The notes under the pieces: model-generated
What the model saw: the letters and a program-made list of their open reading frames with translations, nothing else
Databases searched by the model: none
What the model was told of the DNA's origin: nothing
Position numbers and translations under genes: made by a program
Source: Symsagittifera roscoffensis
Taxonomy: Eukaryota; Xenacoelomorpha; Acoela; Convolutidae
Direction: 5' to 3'
Length of the DNA: 64,000 nt
Assembly: GCF_963678635.1 (NCBI RefSeq)
Contig: NC_087067.1
Coordinates: forward strand, 18,979,639 to 19,043,638
Shown: positions 1 through 10,049 of the stretch, one piece after another
Layout: each line of letters begins with the position of its first letter
Position numbering within the stretch: position 1 is the stretch's first letter

Positions 1-160
1 ATGCGAAGACAAGGGACTCCAAATCTCTTGGTCGTACAATGGAATCAGCCGTTGCAAAATTATCATATTTCAAGGCTTATTTTTACTTTTTTTTCTTTGA
101 TAGAGCTGCTTTTTTGTTGTTTTCTCTCTGTTGTGTGCGAAGCACAGCTCCACATCTGTG
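1..160 (+). repeat. Family C element, 3' end fragment
   Basis: The stretch with a poly-T tract, 'gatagagctgctttt' and then a hairpin at about 137-153 (GCGAAGC, loop ACA, decayed right arm) followed by CATCTGTGTC matches the 3' end of the family C copy at 37.04-37.77 kb. The right arm of the hairpin is decayed. The 5' part of the copy lies outside the window. Confidence 0.55.
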
Positions 161-186
161 TCTCAAATTGGGTTAATTATATATAA

Positions 187-335
187 AAAAAGAAGAGTCA
201 ATCATAAATTGTTCTTTAAGTTCAAGGAGCTCTAAGGCCATCTGTTTTTCTTTGAAATTCGAAAGTTGAGATTTTCAAAAAAAATGGTCAGCTATTTTTT
301 TTTACTTGCGTTCATTGACTCTGTTTCATGCATTT
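187..335 (+). repeat. Family B element, 3' fragment
   Basis: The run 'gagtcaatcataaattgttct', then 'ctctaaggccatctg', then 'cttgcgttcattgactctg' matches the 3' third of family B elements. The usual terminal hairpin (CCAAC...GTTGG) is missing. Confidence 0.55.
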
Positions 336-439
336 AAAATTGAACGTTACTTGTTTGATTTAATCTTTTATATATAAGCTTGAAATATTAAAAAGTTTGA
401 TCGGTTCTGTGATAATATACACTATTTGTTTTTGTATAA

Positions 440-2405
440 TCTATTATATATTTAAATGCGGGCTTCACTATCTGGCCATGTTTAAGCTTTTTCAACGTAT
501 TATTTTTGCATGTTTAAGCTACATCGTATATTGCAATGGTTAAGATTTTTTTTTGATTTTCCAGGTTGATTTTAGTGGTTATTTTACCGAGTTTAAACTA
601 AGCAGCCCATTATCGAATTAGGGGTTGCAAATTTGGCCTCCAATTTTTAATGCCCGAATCATTTTAGTTAACGAGATAAGACGATTTTTGAGATTTTTTC
701 AAAAATTTTCAGAAATTTCAAATACCAAAATAGTTTACAAAACTTGTCCCCAACCCTGCAGTTGGGTGCTGTCGGAGTACTCTAAGGAGTTAAAAATCTT
801 GCCTCCAAATAAATATGACTGTTCAAATCCTTGTAGTTTTCGAGATATGACGTTTTTTGTGATTTTTTCAAAAAATTTTCAGAAAACTTATATTAATTTT
901 TTTTCGCAAAATCTGAAATTCTCAACCCTGTAGCTGGGTCCTGTCAGAGTAATCTCAAAGATTGCGGATCTTGCCTCCAAATATGACTGCTCAATTCTTT
1001 GTAGTTTTCGAGATATGACCTTTTTTGTGATTTTTTCAAAATTTTTCAGAAAACTTGAATTATTTTTTTTCTTTTAAATTCTGAAATTCTCAACCCTGTA
1101 GCTGGGTCCTGTCAGAGTAATCTCAAAGATTGCGGATCTTGCCTCCAAATATGACTGCTCAATTCTTTGTAGTTTTCGAGATATGACCTTTTTTGTGATT
1201 TTTTCAAAATTTTTCAGAAAACTTGAATTATTTTTTTTCTTTTAAATTCTGAAATTCCCAAACCTGTAGTAAGGTCCTTTCGGAGTACTCTCAAAGATTG
1301 CGAATCTTTCCTCCAAGTATGACTGCTCAATTCTTTGTAGTTTTCGAGATATGACCTTTTTTGTGATTTTTTCAAAATTTTTCAGAAAACTTAACCTATT
1401 ATTAGTTTCTAAAAATCTGAAATTCCCAACCCTGTAGTTAGGTCCTTTCGGAGTACTCTCAAAGATTGCGAATCTTTCCTCCAAGTATGACTGCTCAATT
1501 CTTTGTAGTTTTCGAGATATGACGTTTTTTGCGATTTTTTCAAAATTTTTCAGAAAACTTGAATTATTTTTTTTCTTTTAAATTCTGAAATTCCCAAACC
1601 TGTAGTAAGGTCCTGTCAGAGTACTCTCAAGGATTGCGAATCTTGCCTCCAAATATGACTGCTCAACTCTTTGTAGTTTTCGAGTTTTGACGTTTTTTGT
1701 GATTTTTTCAAAAAATTTCAGAAAATTTATGTTAATTTTTTTTCGCAAAATCTGAAATTCCCAACCCTGTAGCTGGGAGTAATCTCAAAGATTGCGGATC
1801 TTGCCTCCAAATATTAATTATTTTTCAAAATTTGAAATTCCCAACTCTATAGTTCGGTGTTGTCAGGGTACTCTAAAGAGTTGCAAATCTTGCCACATGC
1901 GACTGCTAAACGCGACTGCTCAAATGCTTTTCGTTTCCGAGATGTGACGTTTTTCGATTTTTTCAAAATTTCTCAAAGAGCTTATCTACAAAGAAATTCT
2001 ACAAATTCTATTTCTACTAATTAGAAAATTTGAAACTACTAACTTGATGAAGATACAACCTTATTGTCACCGTACACCCAGGCGTCTCAATTCTTGCCTC
2101 TTAATATGAATGCTCAAATCCTTTTAGTTTCCGAGATAAGACGTTTTTTTTTTCAATTTTTTTTTCGGGAATCGCAAAATTTTGAATTCCGAACCCTATA
2201 GTAGGGTGCTCTCAGGGACTCTCAGTGGTTGCAAATCTGGCTTTTAAAATGGGAATATAAAAAAATTTAAAAGTTCGAAATTACCAACCCTGTAATTGGG
2301 TGCAGTCAGAGTGCACTAAAAGTTTGCAGATGTTGTTTCCAATATATGTGGTTTTTCATGAGTTGTCGAAAAATTTCGAAGCACCGAAGGTGCGTTAATT
2401 GCTAG
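440..2405 (+). mobile_element. Non-autonomous Helitron, family A copy 1
   Basis: The element starts with TCTATTATATATTTAAATGC, preceded by A at 439, and ends with GCTAG at 2405, followed by T. A hairpin GCACC-GAA-GGTGC (2381-2393) lies 12 nt before the end. A|TC...CTAG|T with a subterminal 3' hairpin is the standard Helitron signature. The interior (about 640-2330) consists of roughly nine to ten copies of a ~165-168-bp unit and shows no Rep/helicase coding, so this copy is non-autonomous. Copies 2 and 3 at 42.74 and 44.37 kb share both ends. Open frames in it come from the tandem units. Confidence 0.8.
929..1265 (+). repeat. Near-identical 168-bp tandem duplication within Helitron copy 1
   Basis: The unit beginning TGTAGCTGGGTCCTGTCAGA occurs at 929 and again at 1097. 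The two copies read almost base for base the same (168-bp period), while neighbouring units are diverged. This points to a recent local expansion. Confidence 0.75.
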
Positions 2406-2540
2406 TTTAGTTTTAAACACTGTTTTTTGTTGGCCCTGTTCTTTTCAACCAAAATGACAGTTGTGTACAAGTATTTATCGTCTAAATCCAGTTATTTCAG
2501 GCTCATGTAATTTACTGTTGTTTAGTTTCTTAGGCCCCGT
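2406..2540. repeat. Fragment of TIR-bearing MITE (same family as 60274-60462)
   Basis: 'TTTTGTTGGCCCTGTTCTTTTC', then 'TATCGTCTAAATCCAGTT', then 'TTAGTTTCTTAGGCCCCG' matches the middle and right end of the MITE at 60274-60462. It directly abuts the Helitron end, so the Helitron probably landed in or beside it. Confidence 0.45.
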
Positions 2541-3622
2541 CTTTTTCAATTGAAACTTGATTTTAAAAAAAACGAATTTATATATGTGAGATGCGGCTTT
2601 GTAAGAGGTGTAAACATTTCCAAAGAGATTTTATGCTATTTGAATGACCTACTTCAATATATCCTGGTTTTGGCTAATGATGTTTGGGCCGGCTTTGCTA
2701 AAAAAACATTTGTCTACTTACCAATAAAATCTTTTTACTTTAGCAAATGCAAGTGTCTTGTTAGCGTGAACACTTTTTTTTCCTGTAAACAACTTTTCGT
2801 TCTCATTTCCTTTGTTGAAGTTGATATTGCTTTCCAGGTCCCTTCTCATTTGGCCTGGAAACTATGCGGTTGTCTTTTTACATTATGGTCTGGGATCTGA
2901 GTCCCGGTCGGACCTTTTTCCGGGAAAAATTGATTAGTCGGACTTAAGTTTGTCGGCTTATGTTTGGATGGCTTAGTTCCCACATCACAATTTTCTTGCG
3001 CTTTAAGCAGTTTTCATTGTAGTTTCAAGGTCGTTGATTAACTGTAGTTTTTTGAATTTACTATCACTGACTGATAATTTTTCATTTTTTATCGCTTAGA
3101 AATTTTATTCGGCCTAAATGATTTCGGCCCATGTTTTGTCGGTTTGGTGAACTTATTTTGCATTGGTTTACGGATAAAAATTTGTACTCTTTTTTTGAAG
3201 AAATCAGTTCGGTTGGTAGTATTAAAATTAAAATTCAAACTTTTTAATCGCTCAAACTTTTTATGACAACAATTTCCTTTGGCATTTTTTGTTTTCGGAT
3301 CAATTGGCGTCGAACCACGTGCTGTCGGCTTAGTGAACGCTCGGAGAGTACTAAAAGTTGGCGTAATGCTAGTGGTTGTTTTTCTCGTTTGTTTTTCAGA
3401 AATTTGATTTTTTGTATTTCCCTTTGTTTATTTTTTTCATGTTTTTTATTTCGACTTAGTTATTTCCATCTTACTGTCTATTCGGTAGTTTGCAATGCAA
3501 CGCTTTCGTCGTATAGCTTCGTCTCTATATTCATTCGCCTCTGTAGCTCGTTTCGCTTTTGTATTCAAACGCTTTGAAGGACTGTGTCGAACATCCTTAG
3601 AGACCAAGTTTTCTCATTTCAG
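2541..3622. other. Gene-free stretch, repeat-derived
   Basis: AT-rich sequence with phrases shared with other family C interiors ('ggcttagttcccacatca', compare 12.34 and 41.29 kb). It ends in the acceptor of the exon at 3623. An open frame at 2550-2900 is not supported as a gene. No protein similarity recognised. Confidence 0.4.
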
Positions 3623-6600
3623 CAACACTTCTCGTGGCACTTGTACGTCGGTAGTGTTCCAGTCGTGCTCTCTTTCTTCCTAGTGACTCTGTTCCAACAG
3701 TACAACAATTGGGACCCCATCGGAGACCTCTGCTCCAGGCTGTCTTGCAAGTCCAGACATTCCAGAAGGCATTCCTCGCCAACTTCATCGTCGTCTTCAG
3801 GTTAGGCGTTGGTTTGATAACGGAAACAATATGATATCAAGCAGATAAAAATACTTTGAAACATTCAGATTTAGTATTCAACGAAATAATGGGCTGTTGG
3901 ACTAAATACCTCAAGACAAATTGGTACTGGATAAAATTCATGGAAAGTAAATCCCCTTTGGACAAAAGCCCCCAGTTATTAGTTTAAAATCCTCCTCAGT
4001 CGACTTTGACAACAAAGCGGCATTAAAAGTTAAATTAAAAGATGAAAGATAATTATCAGAAAAAAAATTGATTGATTAAAGACTAAAAACTTAAAGGACA
4101 AAATAACATCAATGGCTTTGAGGTAGTCCAACTGTTTGTAGTTAGCGGTAGAGGATACGATTCTCTTAATTTTCCCAAAATAATGTTCATTTTATGTATG
4201 AATTTGGCAAGATGCTTTTAAAAGAAGCTAGAAGAGAAGCATCTGCGTGGTTTCAATGAATTTTCATATAACAGGATTCGACTTTTGGAGTATAGATTCA
4301 AAGCCACTGTGGAATCCCTCAAGGTCATTGTTTGTCCTGGGAGGTAGTTAATAGTCCTAAAATAGACTTTGCATATATCCCTTTCGAACCGCCAATTCCG
4401 TCTGATCGAGTTATGCGTTTCTTTGCCAACGCAGTTGTTAATTTCGAGGATTTGTTTATACCAGGCTTGTACATGTAAAGGTGGTGCAAAATTAAGAGTA
4501 GCTAAAAGAAGTATTGCTGGATTGCTGGATTGACTTATTAGCAAAAAAGTGTTAATTAAAAGTGTTCACTTATTTGGAAATTTCACTGTACCCTTGGAAA
4601 TTGCGTAGTATCTGTTTTCTGCATTTTGTTAATAGTGTTTGTTCGTGGCTCGGTTCTTGGCTTGGTTCACCTCCTAAGCGTTCGTGGCTAGGTGGTTAAC
4701 GTGTGAGACTCATAATTTCTACATCGCAGGCTCTACCCTTGGAAATTGCGTAGTATCTGTTTTCTGCATTTTGTTAATAGTGTTTGTTCGTGGCTCGGTT
4801 CACCTCCTAAGCGTTCGTGGCTAGGTGGTTAGCGTGTGAGACTCATAATTTCTACATCGCAGGCTCGATTTCGAGACGTAGCCGAATTTTAAATTATTTG
4901 AGGCTTATTTCTTAATTTTTCTTATTGCACTTAATGGAGATAATTTTTGTCGTGTTGTCCTCAGTGTTTCCGAAACTAAATATCGCCTCTGTTTTAAAAA
5001 AGCCTCTCTATGCATGTAATCAGCAGGCAGCTCAGAATCGAATCCTGTTGGAGTCAGAAGCTGACTTTGGTTTTTTGGAATCTACGAATCCATCGTTTGA
5101 ATTGGTGCTTCAGGCATCTTTGAAGAGCATTGTGGTGAGGCTTTTCCCAGAGTCCGTGATTTACCGTGCATCTGCTTTGATCTATTCATCGGTGGCATAT
5201 TTCATAAAGTATAGAGTGTACGAACCGTGTAAGTGTTCATGCGGCAACTACTTGAGAAATTTGCCCGTTGAAGTCCATATGCTGGCTTTGATCGCTGCAA
5301 CTTGCCCTCACAATGGATAGAATAATGATAATAGAAGAATTTATAATAAGCGTAGTTCAATGCCCTTTTTTGTATCAAGCTTAATTTTATAACAAGCGCT
5401 CTCTGGTCTTCTCTATTACTGAAAACAGAATTTTGACTTAGTTGTTTTACATCGTTTTTTTAACTAGTCGTTTTTTTTTATAAAGTGCACGTGTCTTACA
5501 AACTAAAACAAAGTTTGCGTCAAGAGGCAAACGATTCATTGCTAATGGTGGATGCAATTGTGACGATGCAAATTGTTATCAAACGTGTTAAATTAATCGA
5601 CTTGCTGGGACTATTTCCGTATTAATTTTTTTATTGATCACTATAAATAATCGTTAAATTAGTTTCAAAAGTTTGATATCACCAAAATCAACATTCCGTG
5701 GTCCTAGAAGTTTGAAATTTTGGGGTAATTTTAGACCTGATTCCCCTTGGGATAATTTCAGACCTTTTTATCGATTGTACAAAATGTCATATTTGGATTT
5801 CGAACTCGCGCTGTTGGGATCAACTTTATACTTCTCATTTGTTTGTCGCATGACTGTGCCAGTTCGTTTTTTTGTGTTTGCGGACACAGCTCATTCTCAT
5901 AGAAACTCAATTAAAAGTTGAAATCTTAAACTTTTTGAAAAAATACGTCAAAATTGCTGTATGTTTAAATGTAAGTCATTTCAAAATGGACTCAATAGAA
6001 AAATTAAATCATAATGCATATAATTTTTATTTAGATTTACAGGATAATTAATTCAAATGCGGGAGATTTTTTTTCTAGGGAGATTTCATTACATGGGGGA
6101 CTTTGTCTTGGGCGGAATTTTTTCAGCGAGTTTTTGTCCTGGAGGGTTTATTTTTAGACCCATATAATAGTTTTCAGGGCACCTGAATTTGAAACTTTAT
6201 TTCTTAACAAATATTTGATGCCGTGGAATTATTTGTGGACAATTTCTAATGCTACAGGTATCAAAAACATGTTACTGGTACAAGAAGACGCTTTTATAAT
6301 CCTTGAAATTTAAATGTTTAACAGAGAATTGAAGCTAAGGTGATAGGTGGCTCATTGGCTTTTTTTTACCATACTGTGGGCCTTAAGGGAAATATTGTAG
6401 TCAATATTTTACCCAGACTGCAATGTTTTAAGGCGCAAATACTTGAAAAGAAAATAGAAATATTTTGCTCAATTTGCAGACTTGTTCGCAGAGTGGCTAA
6501 AACATCTGACTGATTGCCCATAGGATCGGGTACGAATCCTGTATGAACTAAATTTTTCAGCTTAGTTGAGATGAATTAGTTGAATCTGTCACCTACTTTC

Positions 6601-8710
6601 ACTCGACAGAGCAAGTGTACTTGTATTTGGCGATAGAATTTGCCCAATAAAGAACTTTTCCTACAAATCTGTAAAAAAACTTGCATTTACTTTCACCTGC
6701 AAGGCTGCTGACATGCTCAATTTCCTGAAAGTTGAAATAAAATAACCATCATTTAAGTAGCAATTAGGTGGAGTTCCGTTGGATTCGTGGTTTCCTTCGG
6801 TGAAATTTCCGTTTTCTAAAATGCCATTTTTGTTACCCGTTACAATTTTTCTTGGCTCAGATTCCAAAGAATGGGTTTTATGTTGATTTGAAGATTTTTT
6901 AACTGTAATTGAAAAGTCTGTAGTTTGTAATTTTACCGAAGTCTCATTTTGAATAATTTTGTTTTTAGTTTAATTTCACGAATTCGGTTTATGTTATATC
7001 GGCTCAGTCAAAACTTTTTGCGTGGTTTTGAAGGGTAATTATTACACAAGCTAAGCTTGTGTATTATTACGAACTCACTTTTTTCCAACCTACGTCGCAA
7101 ATATTAGTGCTCTTTTTGAAAGTGCTCTTTATTGCAGTATATGCCTAAGATCAATAACCAGCGATTAAGTACAGCAAATGCTAAGGATATTAACACGCAC
7201 TATTGTATTACAAATAGCTTTTTAGCTTCACGGTGTTATTGTTCTGTAGCGTAGCGGTAGGGAAGGAGACCAGCAGCAAAATAAGAGAGTTCGAACCTCA
7301 GCAGGGTCGCATGTTTTTAATGAACTTTTTCGTATGCTAGTTAAAATTCGTCTGCTCTATAAATTGAGGCATGTTAGTTGGTAAATTTCTTTTCAAATTG
7401 ACAGGTACTGCTATTGCGCCATAATTGGCTTGCGTCACTTAGCAATTATGTAGACTCATAATTGGCGTGCGTCACTTGAGAATTTTTGTAGACTCAAAGT
7501 CTTACTCATTCAGTTTTTCCCAGTAGCGTTGGTGGTCATTTTTTTGCTTGTGTATGCGAAGTGCAACTTCGCCTCTGTGTAATATCGTGTTTTTAGTTTT
7601 CACGACCAATCCAATCCTTTCTGACAAACAAAGTTTTTGCTTGCGGCTCAACTGAGTCAACCAAAATTTTTTCGCCTTGTTGCTGATGCCTAGAAAATTC
7701 TCAAAAATTTTCAAAGTGTTTTTGCTTGCGGCTCAACTGAGTCAACCAAAATTTTTTCGCCTTGTTGCTGATGCCTAGAAAATTCTCAAAAATTTTCAAG
7801 ACTTTTTGAATATCATCCGAAGCAAACATGAGTTTTTTTTGTGGTTGTAGTTTTTTGTCTTCAAAAATTAATTTTTTTAAAATTAATTTTCAAAAAATTT
7901 TACGTTCTCTGTTCTGTGTCTTTATCTATTCGCTATCATGTACTCCATTTTTTTTGGTGTATCGCAAAAGTAGCGCAGCTTCTTTTCGTCTCACCGTGTA
8001 GTTTATCACCAAAACTGATAATATCAGCTGTTACAATCTAATCTAAAAAATATCGTCTGTGGTTTATACCGGTCTTATCATCTATGGTTTAGGTGAGTCT
8101 TCAAAAGATTGTACTGGTAGATTCAGCCGGTCGGCACCCTGTGGAACGAGGAAGTTGAGGAGAGCTGCACGAGGAGCTACTACTGGCTTCCTCAGTAATG
8201 TGATATCGAAGAAAAATAAATCGTAAGTTTGCTCGGCTCTTCCTGTAGAATTTTAAAAACTTCTAGAATCACGGTTAATGGTAATAATCATTTTCAAGAA
8301 GCAAATGCATTTCGCAGGACTAGATATAAACTAGGGATGTCTTACTTCCAGAAAATAGAGCAAAAAAAAATTAGAACTGTGTGAGCAAACGAAAGGTGCC
8401 TCACTGAGTATAGAAAAGTCAATTAAATAACAAAACAACTCGTGGTCGACCTGGGCATTGATGTATATTTGTTGCTCTGTCATCCTTTCTTTCGCTATTC
8501 AGATCTGGTGTCAGATTAAACCCGGAGTCTTCAGATAGTGGCGGCTGTTCATCTGATGAGGACACAGCCTGTCTGGTGGTATCTTCACCAACTAGGGGAC
8601 CATCGAGTAGTAGTATGACTCATCCTGGACCAGGAGAGGCATCTCTTTCAATCCACAGTACTGGTAGCATTTCGTTGCAGACATCAACTCATGTCATTGC
8701 AGCATCTTAA
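3623..8710 (+). CDS. Membrane protein of unknown family, C-terminal exons
   Basis: Three exons join in phase: 3623-3800 (acceptor TTTCTCATTTCAG, donor CAG|GTTAGG, ends phase 1), 8093-8222 (acceptor TTTAG, donor ATC|GTAAGT, phase 2) and 8503-8710 (acceptor CTATTCAG, stop TAA at 8708). The first exon encodes a hydrophobic segment, probably a membrane helix (HLYVGSVPVVLSFFLVTLF), then a Ser/Arg-rich stretch. The later exons give a basic Arg/Lys-rich region and a Ser/Thr-rich tail containing SSDSGGCSSDED, a likely casein-kinase-type phosphorylation cluster. This looks like the last helix and cytoplasmic tail of a receptor or transporter. I do not recognise the family. The 5' exons were not found and may lie to the left of the window. 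The large intron 3801-8092 holds repeats. Evidence is splice-phase agreement and composition only. Confidence 0.5.
4590..4870 (+). repeat. 145-bp tandem duplication carrying a tRNA-like module
   Basis: The block starting ACCCTTGGAAATTGCGTAGT occurs at 4590 and 4735, with a short deletion in the second copy. Each contains 'GGCTAGGTGGTTARCGTGTG', resembling a Pol III A box, and a degenerate B-box region ('gcaggctcgatttcg' in copy 2). The same module occurs in the family C copy at 37.57 kb. It is a SINE-like or family C remnant inside an intron. Confidence 0.6.
4925..5320 (+). other. Open frame of 131 codons within an intron, status unknown
   Basis: This stretch is open for 131 codons and its composition is less AT-biased than its surroundings. 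I do not recognise the product. No start context, splice site or domain supports it. It lies in the 3801-8092 intron and could be repeat-derived or an unplaced exon. Confidence 0.15.
6478..6546 (+). repeat. tRNA-like sequence (SINE head or tRNA pseudogene)
   Basis: It contains an A-box-like 'GAGTGGCTAAAACATCTGAC' and a B-box-like 'GGGTACGAATCCTG', with a partial acceptor pairing of AGTTC with GAACT. The arms are imperfect and no anticodon can be called, so it is read as a tRNA-derived repeat, not a gene. Confidence 0.4.
7040..7580 (+). mobile_element. Family C hairpin-ended element, copy 1
   Basis: The 5' palindrome is ACACAAGC (7044-7051) with GCTTGTGT (7054-7061). GCTTGTGT recurs at about 7546-7553, followed by the perfect 3' hairpin GCGAAGT-GCA-ACTTCGC (7556-7572) and CTCTGTGT. 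An internal tRNA-like module lies at 7243-7312 (A-box-like TAGCGTAGCGGTAGGG, B-box-like GAGTTCGAACCTC). No coding. The design is like Helentron-associated elements plus a tRNA-like insert. The classification is inference. Confidence 0.6.
7633..7800 (+). repeat. Near-exact 85-bp tandem duplication
   Basis: The block beginning GTTTTTGCTTGCGGCTCAAC occurs at 7633 and 7718 and reads essentially identically through 'ctcaaaaattttcaa'. Recent duplication inside an intron. Confidence 0.85.
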
Positions 8711-9956
8711 ATCGTTGCAGTCTCCATTTCTTTAATCAGTCGAAAGCTTGAATGTTAAGCTATTTTTCAAAGTACTTTTTTGAAAGCAGCTGCTGAAATC
8801 ACGTTCTGTTTTCCAATTTGAATAGATTACTTCGATATCGATTTCCCTTTTGCCAGCTTTCTGAGTTGAAAAATTGGTAATATCGTTCCGGGGGCTGAAA
8901 TTAAATATTGTTCGTAATTTTTTGTTCAATCTTTCTGCTAATTTCACGTAAATGAGAGACAGTAACCTGTTTATATAATATTAGTGATGCAATTTTCTTA
9001 TTACTCTGTATATTTACGTGCTTTGAGCTCTCTGTGTTAAATTTATTGCAAAGTTATGACAGCACAAACAGCTTTTTATTTTGAAAACAATTGAGTTTCT
9101 TGGTATTTCTGAATATTTCAGCGTTAAACCAATTTTGTGCTGCCATTTTGAAAAAAGCTTTAATTTAGAAAATTTTAGATTGTTATTTTCTGACTACTAC
9201 TGAACAATGGTGTTAGTTTCAATCACTTTTTCAAATCAGTCGAGACTAGATTTTCTGTTTTTGTTCAGGCCTTGCAGTAGGGAGCCTTGGCATTCAGATG
9301 TTTCTTTTTCTGTCAAACTGAAATGTTGAACCATGTTTAGCGAGATGCGTGAGAAAAAATTTATGCCAGCGATTTTAACTTAAAAAATGGCGGAGGGTGG
9401 TGATGTTAGTTGCTTCAGTTTTTGGCTTGGATTGGGATAATTTCATTTGAGCTTATTTTTATTTTTTTTTAAAGTAATTCAATGGAAATATGTGAGCGTC
9501 TTGAATAATTTCAGCGTTCATTCACTTCTTACTTTGCTACGATAACTCCGGTCGGAACATGCTGCCCTTCTTGCTAAATTACCAATTATCATTCCTTGTT
9601 ATTTTACCTGCGAGTAATCCACTCTTGAATTAGTTTTTTTTTTTCAGAATTGTAGATGGCAGATAAATGATAAGCTTTTTGTGGTATCCTAGCTTATGTC
9701 AAAGGGTTTATCGAGATGATTAATTTTGACAGCTAGTTATAATTACAGAAGTAGACGTGAAACTGTATTTAACAGCAGCAAAGATAGCAAATCCTGGCCA
9801 CCATTATCTGAAGATGAAAAACGTGTATCTGTGAGCTGAGATGAAAGCAACTGAACTTCCATTAATTCCCAAAGGAGTCCATTAACCGTATCTCGCATAT
9901 GTTGAGTGACTAGTGTTGTTACTGCAATGGTAGTCGCAGTAATGAAGTAAACAAAC
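8711..9956. other. Intergenic stretch upstream of the Roco gene
   Basis: No coding or repeat of note. A T-rich acceptor-like site (TTTTTTTTCAG, about 9637-9647) and an ATG in good context (AAAAAATGGCGG, about 9387) are candidates for 5' exon pieces of the Roco gene, but neither can be joined with confidence. Confidence 0.35.
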
Positions 9957-10049
9957 TTGGATAAAGCTAACAGACCGCTGTCGGTTCAAAGCGATCAGGC
10001 AAACTTCAACGAAAATAACTCAAAGTCTACTCTAGTTCTGAGTAACAAA

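Noticed and set aside
1242-1484. 80-codon open frame on the minus strand
   Set aside because: Same cause: two tandem units of Helitron copy 1 read through.
2550-2900. 116-codon open frame upstream of the membrane protein exons
   Set aside because: It shares phrases with repeat interiors, has no good donor, and gives no recognisable protein; it could still hide one exon near 2838-2897.
6478-6546. Functional tRNA gene
   Set aside because: A and B boxes are visible but the stems and anticodon arm do not pair properly; better read as a SINE head.
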